From: Bog-756 sp963699085
GTDB taxonomy: Bacteria > Actinomycetota > Acidimicrobiia > Acidimicrobiales > RAAP-2
Direction: 5' to 3'
Length of the DNA: 64,000 bases
Assembly: GCA_963699085.1 (NCBI GenBank)
Contig: CAVOTH010000004.1
Span: forward strand, 744,001 to 808,000
Part shown: positions 1-8,503 of the stretch, piece after piece
Layout of the letters: every line of letters begins with the position of its first letter
How positions within the stretch are numbered: the stretch's first letter is position 1
Made by a program: the position numbers and the translations under genes
Notes under the pieces: generated by a model
Databases searched by the model: none
What the model was told of the DNA's origin: nothing
What the model saw: the letters and a program-made list of their open reading frames with translations, nothing else

Positions 1-1
1 C

Positions 2-316
2 GATGAACGCAAGCCGGTACCGGAGTCCGAGACCCACCGCATCTTCGGCCTGTCGATCGTCCTGTCGGCGACCCGCTGCCTCCTCAGTTACATCGTCCTG
101 CCGATCGTCCTGCCCTTCCTCGGACTGGCCAAGGGGGTCGGCCCCTGGCTGGGGATCCCGATCGGCGTACTTGCGCTCACCTTCGACTACCTCGGCATCC
201 GGCGATTCTGGCTGGCCGACCATCACCAACGTTGGCTCTTCTCGGCCATCTACGCCGTGGTCGGGACCATGGTGCTCACCTTGTTGATCGTCGACATCGT
301 CGACCTCCTCGGCTAG
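2..316 (+). CDS. Partial integral membrane protein, C-terminal part
   Basis: The reading frame is open from the window edge to a TAG at 314-316, giving about 104 residues with the start missing. It contains three hydrophobic stretches: one around FGLSIVL through VLPFLGLA, one around GPWLGIPIGVLAL, and a C-terminal one ending IVDIVDLLG. An R/H/Q-rich loop (RRFWLADHHQRW) lies between the second and third. This is the pattern of a small multi-pass inner-membrane protein. I do not recognise the family. A 94-residue frame overlapping it from position 3 is serine/arginine-rich nonsense and is a shadow. The gene lies 43 bp upstream of the VOC gene on the same strand, so the two could be cotranscribed. 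Confidence 0.6.
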   Translation, partial: DERKPVPESETHRIFGLSIVLSATRCLLSYIVLPIVLPFLGLAKGVGPWLGIPIGVLALTFDYLGIRRFWLADHHQRWLFSAIYAVVGTMVLTLLIVDIVDLLG

Positions 317-359
317 CGATCGGGTCACGAGCGCCCATCCGCTGTCGTACGCTGGCAGC

Positions 360-836
360 GTGTTGACCATCGGACTCAATCACGTCGCCACCTTGACCAA
401 CGACGCGGCGCGCCTCCACGCCTTCTACCGCGAGGTGTTCGAGGCCGAGGTGGTGCGCGACGCACCCGAGATCGAGGGGAACGACGCTGTCCGCCTGTCG
501 ATCATCAAGATCGGGCCCTTCGCCGAACTCAACGTCTTCCAGATCGCCGGCAACACCGAAGCGGACCGCCAGGTCCCGATGTTCGGTCGGGGGCGACTCG
601 ACCATTTCGCTCTCCAGGCGTCCTCGATCGAAGCATTCGAGACCATCCGTGACCGGCTGATCGCCCGCAACTCGGCTGACTCGTTCGTCACCGACTTCGG
701 ACCGGTGCTCAGCATCTTCTTCCGCGACCCGGACGGTCTGGAGGGGGAAGTGTGCGTGACCAACCCCGATGCGGTGCCCGGGGTGACCCACCCACCGGGG
801 ACGCCGGCGACCCGGTACGTCGTCACCGATACCTGA
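360..836 (+). CDS. VOC (glyoxalase/bleomycin-resistance) family protein
   Basis: This 158-residue protein has the vicinal-oxygen-chelate fold signature. It opens with GLNHVATLTND, where the His is a usual metal ligand, followed by the LHAFYREVFEAE helix. A second module begins RLDHFALQA (His), and the C-terminal strand is SIFFRDPDGLEGEV, where the Glu is the usual last metal ligand. The spacing fits one complete two-module VOC domain, so a metal-dependent lyase, dioxygenase or isomerase is likely, but the substrate cannot be read from the sequence. The start is GTG at 360, with a TTG one codon later as an alternative. The opposite strand is also open, but its product is low-complexity and is rejected. 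Confidence 0.8.
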   Translation: MLTIGLNHVATLTNDAARLHAFYREVFEAEVVRDAPEIEGNDAVRLSIIKIGPFAELNVFQIAGNTEADRQVPMFGRGRLDHFALQASSIEAFETIRDRLIARNSADSFVTDFGPVLSIFFRDPDGLEGEVCVTNPDAVPGVTHPPGTPATRYVVTDT

Positions 837-900
837 TCCCCGGCATCTGCGTATCCTCCCGTGTCCAACAGCTCGCGTGTCGAACTCTAGGGAGTCGCCG

Positions 901-2015
901 ATGTCCGGTGCGGTCGAGGTACGGGGACGGGAGACCGAGGACGGCTGGAGCCTGGTGCGGACCATGCTCGACGACATGGCCCAGATGATCCGGGACGAAG
1001 CGGAAACCGAACTCGAGTTCGTCGAGGGGATGCGGGTGCTCAGTCGGGTCACGGCACTGTCCTGCGAAGTATCCCTCGACGTGGACGTCGAGGACCCGTG
1101 GTTCTTCCCGATGAACACCGAGATCCGGCTGGTCGGCGGCCCGAACCCGGATGGTGAGTACCACCTGGCCATGATCGACGGCGCCCACCGCTACCGGGTG
1201 TCCGGTAGTCGGGGTACCGCCGCCTACCTCGGGTTCCAGGTGCTGGCCGGACGAGGCCTGACTCCCCGGCGGATGGCCGGATATGTGTCCGATCGCGATC
1301 TGGCCGTCGGTGCCGACGGCCGGTTCGCCATCTGGTGCTGGCCGCCGCCGAGCCCACTGCGGACGAACTCGGCGGCGCGACGTGGGTGCCGATCCCCGAT
1401 GACGCCTCCGCCATCGTGGTCCGTCAGTACATCGCCGACCGGTCGGTCGAGCAACCGGCCGGGCTCGCCATCGCCAACATCGACCCTGTTGGCCTTCCGA
1501 CCGCTCCCACCGATGCCGGCGTGGGCGAACAGCTGACGGCCATGGGTTGGACGATCGCCAAACTGATGACCCTCCACCGGACCGTGTTGCCCGAGGCCGT
1601 GGACCACCCCAACCAGCTGTTCACCGTCGAGGCCGGGGCACTCGGTGGGGAGAACACGACCCCGGACAATCTCTACGTCCTCGGCACCTTCCGGTTGGCC
1701 CCCGACCAGGCGCTGGTGATCGAGTTCACTCCCCCCGGCACCCGGTACTGGAGTGTGACGGTAGAGAACATCTGGCACGAATGCATCGACAGCCGGCGCC
1801 GGACCAGTTCGGTCACCAACGCCGGCGTGGACCTACGCCCCGACGGTTCGGCCCGGATGGTGATCGCCGGTGCCCCTCCCCCGTCGGTGGCCGACGGAAC
1901 CACGGTCTGGCTCGATACCGGCGGACGCCACCGCGGCTTCGTGGTGATCCGCTGGCTCGACAATCCCACACCGCCCGAGGTCCGGACCGCGGTCCGCCCA
2001 CTCGGGGAGGCCTGA
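901..2015 (+). pseudogene. DUF1214-type protein, broken by a -1 frameshift near 1325-1335
   Basis: Two overlapping frames make one protein. The first (ATG 901, SD-like AGGGAG at 889-894) is sensible up to VGADGRF and then turns to proline/arginine/serine nonsense. The second frame becomes sensible immediately afterwards (LVLAAAEPTADELGG) and continues to a stop at 2013-2015. One missing base near 1326 would restore a protein of about 370 residues. The second half has the DUF1214 look: TFRLAPDQALVIEF, then GTRYWSVTVENIW, DGSARMVIAG, and a final FVVIRWLDNPTPPE. The role of DUF1214 proteins is poorly known. The downstream sulfotransferase begins 4 bp after the stop, so the genes are coupled. Whether the break is real or an assembly error cannot be decided here. 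Confidence 0.7.
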
Positions 2016-2019
2016 TCCG

Positions 2020-3232
2020 TTGACGGCCGCCACCGGCGACGGATCCCCTGCCCCGACAGGTGGCCGGTTCGACGTCGACGAACTACTGGCGGCCGCCTCA
2101 GCCGCCACCGGGTGGAGTGACATGGGGGAGCCCTCCTGGCGGGAGGGACTGGAGCGGCTGCTCGACGACCTGGACGGTCCGGCCCGGCTCAACGACCTAG
2201 GGAGGACCATCGTCGAAACCGAGATGACTGCCTACCTCGGCACCCGGATGGACATACTGGCCTGGAGATCGGCCCACCCCGAGGTGGCCGAGGGCCGGAT
2301 CGTCCGGCCCATCGTCATCCTGGGCCAGCCCCGAACCGGTACGACCATCCTCTACGACCTGCTGGCCCAGGATCCAGCCAACCGGGCACCGCTGACCTGG
2401 GAGGTGGACCGGCCGTGCCCACCACCGGAGACCGCCACCTACGAGACCGACCCCCGGATCGATGAGGCCGATGCCATCGCCGCCATGCCCGATCTGATAA
2501 TCCCCGGCTTCACCGACTTCCACCCGATGGGCGGTCGCCTGGCCCAGGAGTGCGTGCGTATGACCGGCGGGGAGTTCCGGTCGATGATCTTCCCCACCCA
2601 GTACGACATCCCCGGATACGACCGGTGGCTGTTGCACGAGGCCGACATGGCCCCCGCCTACCGCTGGCATCGCACCTTCCTCCAGCACCTCCAGAGTCGT
2701 CATGCCGGTGACCGGTGGCTGCTCAAGTCGCCGGCCCACATGTGGTGCCTCGGCGCGTTGCTCGACGAATACCCGGACGCGCTCGATCGTCCAGACCCAC
2801 CGCGACCCGGTCCGGGTCATCTCCTCCATCAGCGCTCTGGTCGCCCTGCTGCGCAGCATGGCGAGCGACCACAGCAGCGTGGCCCGGGCCGCCGGCCAGT
2901 ACGCCGACGATATCCTCCTCGGTCTGGAGCGCTCGGTCGAGGCCCGCCGGGACGGCACCGTTCCGGCGGAACAGGTGGTCGACGTGCAGTTCCACCAATT
3001 CATGGACGATCCGTTCGCCACCATCGGCGCCGTCTACGACGCGCTAGGGCTCACGTTCACCGCCGAGGCCGAATCCAACATGAGGACGTTCCTGGCCACC
3101 CACCCGGGTGACGGTGGTGGTGGTGGGAGCCGGTACACCTTCGCCGAGACCGGCCTCGACGCCGACGACCTCCGCCAACGCGGCCGGGAGTATCAGGAGT
3201 ACTTCGGGGTTCCGAGCGAACCCGTCCCGTGA
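2020..3232 (+). pseudogene. Sulfotransferase family protein, broken by a +1 frameshift near 2785
   Basis: The start is TTG 2020 with a good SD (GGGGAGG, 2003-2009). The first frame contains the PAPS-binding loop ILGQPRTGTTILYDLL at about residue 100, and then LLKSPAHMW. It degenerates after LLDEYPDA. Another frame takes over at once with SIVQTHRDPVRVISS, the typical 3'-phosphate-binding segment that follows in this family, and runs through VVDVQFHQFMDDP to the stop at 3230-3232. Removing one base near 2785-2790 would give one protein of about 400 residues, a normal length for the actinobacterial sulfotransferase family (Sulfotransfer_3-like). It would transfer sulfate from PAPS to an unknown hydroxyl acceptor. 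It is the second frameshifted gene in a row. Confidence 0.75.
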
Positions 3233-3235
3233 CGG

Positions 3236-3577
3236 CTACGGGTCGACACGGGAGGACGGTCGCCACCACCGGCGGAGGTGGGCCGAGACCGTGATCCCGG
3301 CCGAAGCAGCCTCGGCGATGACCGTTCGGGCCGATGGGTTGACCAGCACGGTTCCCCCGATGTCAACCACCGGCACCGTCTCGTTACCGCCGGCGTGCTG
3401 GCGGACGAATGCGGCGCCCGACGGATCCGACCAGATGTCGACCTCCCGGGTGGCGAGGCCCGATCGTTTCAGACCGCGTCGCAATGCCATGCAGTACGTG
3501 CATCCGCGCCGCCAATAGACGGTGACGGCCGGAAACTCGTCCCCGTCGCCGACCACGCCGGCGTCGATGTCGCTCAC
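3236..3577 (-). CDS. Glutaredoxin/mycoredoxin-like protein
   Basis: This is a 113-residue thioredoxin-fold protein with a redox centre WRRGCTYCMALRRGL (CxxC near residue 26), a TVPVVDIGG strand-turn carrying the cis-Pro, and a GTVLVNPSA loop. CTYC in place of CPYC, with the following arginine-rich helix, matches the actinobacterial mycoredoxin/NrdH-like group, which reduces mycothiol mixed disulfides. The substrate here is unknown. The gene is last in a minus-strand run after two MaoC-type genes and an SDR. Its start overlaps the SDR stop by 4 bp, so it is probably cotranscribed. About 35 residues at the C-terminus extend past the core fold. Confidence 0.8.
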   Translation of the reverse strand: MSDIDAGVVGDGDEFPAVTVYWRRGCTYCMALRRGLKRSGLATREVDIWSDPSGAAFVRQHAGGNETVPVVDIGGTVLVNPSARTVIAEAASAGITVSAHLRRWWRPSSRVDP

Positions 3578-4422
3578 CCCGTCCGCCAGTCCGGGTGGAG
3601 GTTCTCGACCAACGCCAGTTTCTGGGCCCTGACCGTCTGACCGTTCTCCATGGCCTCGGGGTGATCGACCATCCAGGCGATGGCCGCAGCGGGCACCGAG
3701 GGAGGGGCTCCCCGGTAGCGGCCGGAAAGGCCGAGGGCCTCGGCGTTGACCACCTGCCGTTCCGTCTCCACGTATCCCGGATCGACGTTGTACGCCCGGA
3801 TGCCGCGATCGCCCAGCTCGACGGCTAGGAGGGGGGCCAACCGGTGGGCGGCTGCTTTCGAGGCGGCGTAGGCGACGCCCCAGCCCCCTCGTCCCACCGG
3901 GCCGGGCGGATCGGCGGTGGCGGTATGCGACGTGACGTCGACGATGGTCCCTTCGCCTCGTTCGAGCATGCCGGGAAGCACCGCCTTTACGAGCACGAAC
4001 GGCGCTACGGCATTGGCGGCCAGCTTGGACTCGAGCTGGACCACCGACAGTTCGACGATCGGGACCATGCTGCCCGGTGCGGTATCCACCGCGTTATTGA
4101 CCAGCAGATCGATCCCACCCCACGCATCCGTCACCACGTCCACGGCGGCCACCAGCGAGGTCTGATCGTGGAGGTCGGCGACCAGCTCCAGGCAGCGTCG
4201 CCCGGCTGCCCGCACCGCATCGCCGCTCTCCTCGAGACTGCCGGGGAGCGGACGTCCTCCCCCGGTGTCGGAGTCGTCACGGCCCTCGCCCTTGTGCACC
4301 GTCCGGCCGGTGACCGCTACGTCCCAGCCGGTGGCGGCAAGGGCCAACGCAGTCGCCCGACCGATCCCCCGGGTCGCGCCGGTGACCAGGGCCCGACGGG
4401 TGCGGAAGCTCTCGGTGGTCAC
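3574..4422 (-). CDS. Short-chain dehydrogenase/reductase (SDR)
   Basis: The 282-residue protein has the SDR hallmarks: cofactor loop TGATRGIGRA near residue 15, followed by VTGRT with an Arg that suggests NADP preference; LVNNAVD; the active-site segment YAASKAAAHRL; and a VDPGYVETE segment after the catalytic helix. It would reduce or oxidise a hydroxyl/keto group; the substrate is unknown. It lies downstream of two MaoC-type hydratases, so a role in beta-oxidation-like or steroid/fatty-acyl chain processing is a reasonable inference. Its stop overlaps the glutaredoxin start. Confidence 0.85.
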   Translation of the reverse strand: MTTESFRTRRALVTGATRGIGRATALALAATGWDVAVTGRTVHKGEGRDDSDTGGGRPLPGSLEESGDAVRAAGRRCLELVADLHDQTSLVAAVDVVTDAWGGIDLLVNNAVDTAPGSMVPIVELSVVQLESKLAANAVAPFVLVKAVLPGMLERGEGTIVDVTSHTATADPPGPVGRGGWGVAYAASKAAAHRLAPLLAVELGDRGIRAYNVDPGYVETERQVVNAEALGLSGRYRGAPPSVPAAAIAWMVDHPEAMENGQTVRAQKLALVENLHPDWRTG

Positions 4423-4478
4423 GGGGACAGTCTGCCGGTTCCGGCCGACCGGTTCCGCACTCCAATGTCTGACACCGC

Positions 4479-4898
4479 TCAGTCCCCGGTCGGGAGGTCG
4501 ATCCGAGCGGTTCCGGTCACGTGGTCCCCGTTCGAGGTGGTGGCGCGAAATTCCACCTCTACCAGCTGTCCGTCGTCGACCACGTCGACCGAGGTGACCG
4601 ATCCGGCGTACACCAGCCGGTCACCGGGAAACACCGGCACGCCGAGGCGTATGGCCAGGTGGCAGAGGCGGGCCTCGGGGCCGGCCCAGTCGGTCAGGAA
4701 ACGGCTGCAATACCCGGTGTCCGACAAGATGTTCATGAAGATGTCGGGAGCGCCTTGAGCATTGGCGTAGTCGCGGTCATGGTGGACCGGCATGAAGTCG
4801 CGGGTGGCGATGGCCCCGGCCGCGATCAGGGTGGCGGTGACGTCGATTTGCAGGGCCGGGAGCTGGTCGCCCACGGCGATCCGGTCGACAGCCGTCAT
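4479..4898 (-). CDS. MaoC-like hotdog dehydratase, small subunit type
   Basis: The 139-residue protein has a single hotdog domain. It begins AVGDQLPALQIDVT and has RDFMPVHHDRDYAN, the hydratase motif region in which Asp/His act on the enoyl-CoA. FMNILSDTGYCSRF and VFPGDRLVYAGSVTSVD follow, as in MaoC/(R)-hydratase and HadB-type proteins. The ATG start overlaps the stop of the upstream MaoC-type gene (ATGA, 4895-4898), a common arrangement for two-subunit enoyl-CoA hydratases such as HadAB or ChsH1-ChsH2. The two products probably form a heteromer that hydrates an acyl-CoA; the acyl group is unknown. Confidence 0.82.
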   Translation of the reverse strand: MTAVDRIAVGDQLPALQIDVTATLIAAGAIATRDFMPVHHDRDYANAQGAPDIFMNILSDTGYCSRFLTDWAGPEARLCHLAIRLGVPVFPGDRLVYAGSVTSVDVVDDGQLVEVEFRATTSNGDHVTGTARIDLPTGD

Positions 4899-5446
4899 TG
4901 GCTCGGACCGGACGGGTCGAATTTGAGGATCCGGAACCTCTGTCGTCCGACCACCTCGCCGGTTCCGACCATGTAGGTGGTGACCCAGGTGACGAAGCGC
5001 CCGCGACCCATCCTGGTCTGCTTCTCCTCGGAGATGGACTCGAAGACCGTCGTTGCCGACACCACCTCGTCGAGGTGCAGGTAGCGGAGGATCTCGAACT
5101 CCGAGTTGGTGGCCAACGTGCCGACGTAGCCGGCGCGGTCGAGCACGGCCAGGGCCGTCTCGCCGTCGATGGCCACCGGTGATCCGCCCCGCTCGGCGAT
5201 CCCGACCAGAGCCGGTGTCGGCATGGTCCAGGTCTGGAGCATCAGGGGCGGCGCCACCAACTGACCGAACCGGGAGCGGGCGGCGACCACCGCATCGGTG
5301 TAGACCGGGTTGTCGTCCCCGAACGCCGCGGCCCAGTGCCGGATCATCGGCAGGTTCACCGGATCGGGGGCGACCGATGGCCCACCCCGTCCCACCGGTG
5401 CGCCCACCAGGCTCGCCAACTGCTCCTCGAGCGCCTCGTCAACCAT
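4895..5446 (-). CDS. MaoC-like dehydratase partner (FAS1-type N-terminal hotdog)
   Basis: The 183-residue protein contains MIRHWAAAFGDDNPVYTD, RFGQLVAPPLMLQTW and FEILRYLHLDEVVSATT, the signature of the MaoC N-terminal (FAS1-like dehydratase) hotdog half. The likely ATG is at 5444-5446, giving MVDEALEEQL. The frame continues 26 codons upstream, but that stretch is arginine/glycine-rich and lacks family features, and a G-rich SD-like stretch precedes the inner ATG. The gene heads the four-gene operon MaoC-MaoC-SDR-glutaredoxin and overlaps the next gene by 4 bp. Confidence 0.8.
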   Translation of the reverse strand: MVDEALEEQLASLVGAPVGRGGPSVAPDPVNLPMIRHWAAAFGDDNPVYTDAVVAARSRFGQLVAPPLMLQTWTMPTPALVGIAERGGSPVAIDGETALAVLDRAGYVGTLATNSEFEILRYLHLDEVVSATTVFESISEEKQTRMGRGRFVTWVTTYMVGTGEVVGRQRFRILKFDPSGPSQ

Positions 5447-5554
5447 GCCCCGTCCCCCTCTGTCGGTTCGCCAGACTGCGCACTGCCGGAAGCGATGTTC
5501 GCCTGGGCTCGTCGACCCCCACACCCCCTACCGGAGCCGGGCGAATCGTTTCGC

Positions 5555-6127
5555 TCAGGAAGCGGCCTTCTTGAGCTCGGAGCGCAGGACGAATCCGGCG
5601 GCCAACTCGAAGAGACCCATGACGATGAACCAGATGCCGAGAAGGACGGCGAGGGCGTTGACCGATGTCTCCGGTACCGAGACGACCACGATGCCGGCAA
5701 TCAGGCTGATGAGGCCGAAGGCGATGGTCCATCCCCTCCCGCCCTTCGAGCCGCCCATGATGCCGGCCAACAGGGCGACGATGCCCTGGACGATCCAGAC
5801 GATGCCGATCAGCAGGCCGATCACCGACTTGGTCAGGCTCAGGTGCCGGATCATCACCACACCGATGACCAGTTCTAGTAGGCCGGCCATGGCGATCCAT
5901 GCCCGGTGCTGCTCCTCGTGGTCGAGGGCCCGGATGAAGTGGAAGATGCCTCCGATGATCAGCAGGATCCCGATGAAGACGCACACCACGTTGAGGGACT
6001 GCGACGGTTTGAACGAGAGCACGACCCCGAGGACGAGGGTGATGAGACCCGCCACGAGCTCCATCTGCCAGACGTATTTGGAGGGGAGTCCTCCTTGGAC
6101 CACGACCACTTCGTTTTCAGACGCCAT
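5555..6127 (-). CDS. HdeD-like membrane protein (DUF308)
   Basis: The 190-residue protein is built of six closely spaced hydrophobic helices arranged as repeated hairpins (VAGLITLVLGVVL, FIGILLIIGGIFHF, GLLELVIGVVM, GLLIGIVWIVQGI, GLISLIAGIVVV, LGIWFIVMGLFEL). This is the DUF308/HdeD layout, first described in acid resistance of Escherichia coli. Short G-rich turns separate the helices, and the tail is basic (SELKKAAS). It is probably an integral membrane protein of unknown function. A 108-bp gap separates it from the MaoC operon, so it has its own promoter or is the first gene of a longer transcript. Confidence 0.8.
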   Translation of the reverse strand: MASENEVVVVQGGLPSKYVWQMELVAGLITLVLGVVLSFKPSQSLNVVCVFIGILLIIGGIFHFIRALDHEEQHRAWIAMAGLLELVIGVVMIRHLSLTKSVIGLLIGIVWIVQGIVALLAGIMGGSKGGRGWTIAFGLISLIAGIVVVSVPETSVNALAVLLGIWFIVMGLFELAAGFVLRSELKKAAS

Positions 6128-6211
6128 AGCTGGTTCCTTTCGTCTCCCCGCACCACCGGGGGTCCACCGTAGTGGCGCCCACCAGCGGGGAGGGGGACCT
6201 GATCTCAGCTG

Positions 6212-8122
6212 TCAGGCTTCAGCCCTGCGCACGCCGGCCGGGGTGCCGGGGCCGCAGAAGCGGTGATATGCCGTCTCGGGGTTCGGAGGGATGCGCACGG
6301 TCGTCTCCGATACCGAGTCGACCAGGTTGGAGAAGAACGAGCTCACGGTGAGCGGACGGCCCGGTCCGAACTCGAGCGCGTGGATCGTCGGGCAGTCGAG
6401 CGCGGCACGGGCCCAGGATGTCTGCACCGCCAGTGCCTGACCCGACACGTCGGGGATCAGCGGGGTGTAGAGGCCGGGTCGCTGTCGCTCGAGCGTTGCT
6501 ATCTGATCGGGCGAGGTACCTGGCGCGGTCATGAGTGCGACGATCCACGGCGTGGGCATCGGCTTCTCGTGACCGGGGAACGCCCCCCGGACGGTCAACT
6601 TCATATGGGCGTCGAGCGGGTCACCCAGGCCGAGTAGATCGAGGATCCGGACGCCGGTGCCGAGTTGGAACGGGCCTTGACCCACCCAATAGGTGGCGAC
6701 CGTCGGGGTGGCGAGCCCTGGTGCAGGGAGGCCCTGGAGCCGGTTCGGCGTCGACCGGGACTCCATCTGCAGATAGGTGCCCGACGGCGACAGCCAGCTC
6801 TTGGTCGAGGCCGGGGTTCCCCAACCGGAAAGTTCGGATCCGATGTCCCCGTGACCGTTGGCCACGACAAATGCCGAGGTGGACCACGGTGAACCGTCGG
6901 TCGTGCGGAAGCTGTAGGCGCACAGCACGGCCCAGGGGACAACCAGGAGCGATACCACGAACCGGCGGGCCAGCGGCACGGTCGCCACGGGTGCACAGGC
7001 GGCGAAGAACGGGCCGATCAGTAACCGGGCGTGGACGTAGTCGCCACCCATGAGCGTGATGTAGCCGGCATTGAGGGCGGCGGCGGTCGGGAGCGCCAGG
7101 AGAACGACCCGGTTGCGGGTGGCACCCGAGCGGGATCGCATGGCCTCCGACAGCGGGAGAAACGCCCCGACGAGGAGGGCGCCGGCCGGGATGACCAGCC
7201 AGTACGGGGTGATGAAGTCGACGAAGTACTTCACCCCTTCCATCGGTCGGGGCAGCGATGCCTCCTTGGCCACCGCAGTGCTCGCCACCAGCATCCCGTA
7301 GTAGCCCATCCGGAACACCTCATAGGCGACGGGGAGTGCGAACGCCCAGGCCAACAGCCCCAGCTGTTGCCTTCTGCTCCGATGGGAACTGTCGACGAAC
7401 AACAGGACGGCGATGAAGACCAACGTGTCGAGGGCGAGTTCGGGACGGACCAACGGGCCGAGTCCGAGGACCACCACGCCCCACCACGGCACGTCCCGCC
7501 CGTCGGCACCGGCCCAGGTGACCAGGATCGACAGGCAGCAACCCAGCCAGAAGAACATGAGGCCCGTCTCGAGGCCGAGGGAGGCCAGCGACCAGACCGG
7601 GGATACCGCCACGAACACGATGGCGCCGAGTGGTAGCAGGAACGTGTCCGGCTTGGCCCGCCTGACCAGTCGGGCCGACGAGGCCACGGCGAGGGCCAGG
7701 CCGGCAACCGTGAAGAGAATGCCGAGGTCGACGGCCGTCGACGGCAGTGACAACGGGGTGATGAAACAGACAACTGAGAGTATGAACATCCACAGTGGAC
7801 TGGTGAATACTTCGACCCGTTGGCCTGCGTTGAAGACAGGTCCGTTACCGGCGAGGACGTTCTGCACCACGTGGAGATAGATGTAGCCGTCCAGGAACAT
7901 GGACCGGTGGGTCCATGCCACCACGGCCAGCACGACGACCGGCAACGCGAGGATCCCGACCTGCAGGACTCCCCAGTGGGTGCGTCCGAGTTCCGGCTCC
8001 CCGCCACCGTGGCCGGTAGAGGGATCGGAGGACCCGAGTGCACTGTCGTCCGCCGGCAGGATCGGCCCGAGATCGACGACGGGGCTCGCCTGTTCATCGA
8101 TCAGCAGATCCTGGCCGGTCAC
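6212..8122 (-). CDS. GT-C fold membrane glycosyltransferase, AftB-like
   Basis: This is a membrane protein of about 636 residues. A short cytoplasmic N-terminus leads into a first helix (VGILALPVVVLAVVAW), then the luminal loop FLDGYIYLHVVQNVLAGNG followed by VFNAGQRVEVFTSPLW. An acidic residue in a loop of this shape is typical of GT-C arabinofuranosyl and mannosyl transferases, such as mycobacterial AftB. Around ten further helices follow, then a soluble domain of about 200 residues. It would use a polyprenyl-phosphate sugar donor on the outer face of the membrane. The frame is open to 8344, but the first 74 codons are arginine/proline-rich and featureless, so a GTG at 8120-8122 is preferred. 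The AftB assignment is by pattern only. Confidence 0.6.
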   Translation of the reverse strand: MTGQDLLIDEQASPVVDLGPILPADDSALGSSDPSTGHGGGEPELGRTHWGVLQVGILALPVVVLAVVAWTHRSMFLDGYIYLHVVQNVLAGNGPVFNAGQRVEVFTSPLWMFILSVVCFITPLSLPSTAVDLGILFTVAGLALAVASSARLVRRAKPDTFLLPLGAIVFVAVSPVWSLASLGLETGLMFFWLGCCLSILVTWAGADGRDVPWWGVVVLGLGPLVRPELALDTLVFIAVLLFVDSSHRSRRQQLGLLAWAFALPVAYEVFRMGYYGMLVASTAVAKEASLPRPMEGVKYFVDFITPYWLVIPAGALLVGAFLPLSEAMRSRSGATRNRVVLLALPTAAALNAGYITLMGGDYVHARLLIGPFFAACAPVATVPLARRFVVSLLVVPWAVLCAYSFRTTDGSPWSTSAFVVANGHGDIGSELSGWGTPASTKSWLSPSGTYLQMESRSTPNRLQGLPAPGLATPTVATYWVGQGPFQLGTGVRILDLLGLGDPLDAHMKLTVRGAFPGHEKPMPTPWIVALMTAPGTSPDQIATLERQRPGLYTPLIPDVSGQALAVQTSWARAALDCPTIHALEFGPGRPLTVSSFFSNLVDSVSETTVRIPPNPETAYHRFCGPGTPAGVRRAEA

Positions 8123-8503
8123 CGGGTGCTCGCTCTCTGGTCTCAGTCTCGTGAGCCGGCAGCCCCTTCCGAGCGGTGCCTGACCCGTTGCACCGGCTCC
8201 CTGCCGGACCACTCCCGGATGCAACCCTTGTATCGGCGGTGCACCGATTCGACTTGAGGGGAAGTGACGATCCTGGGCACGGCGTGCGCCTGGCGCGTCG
8301 CCGACCAGGCTGTTGATCGGACACGCCTGATACGGTCGCCGCATCCAGGCAGTGACGAAATGACATGACCACGCCTAAGCTTGATTGCATGGGGGCGGCC
8401 TGGATTGGACGCGGCAGTTGGGCGCTATGGAGCGCGCCAGGCCTCGGTGACCTCGCGTCGGTAGTTGCATCCCGGCACCATCGCCAGGGCGGGGGATGAC
8501 CCG

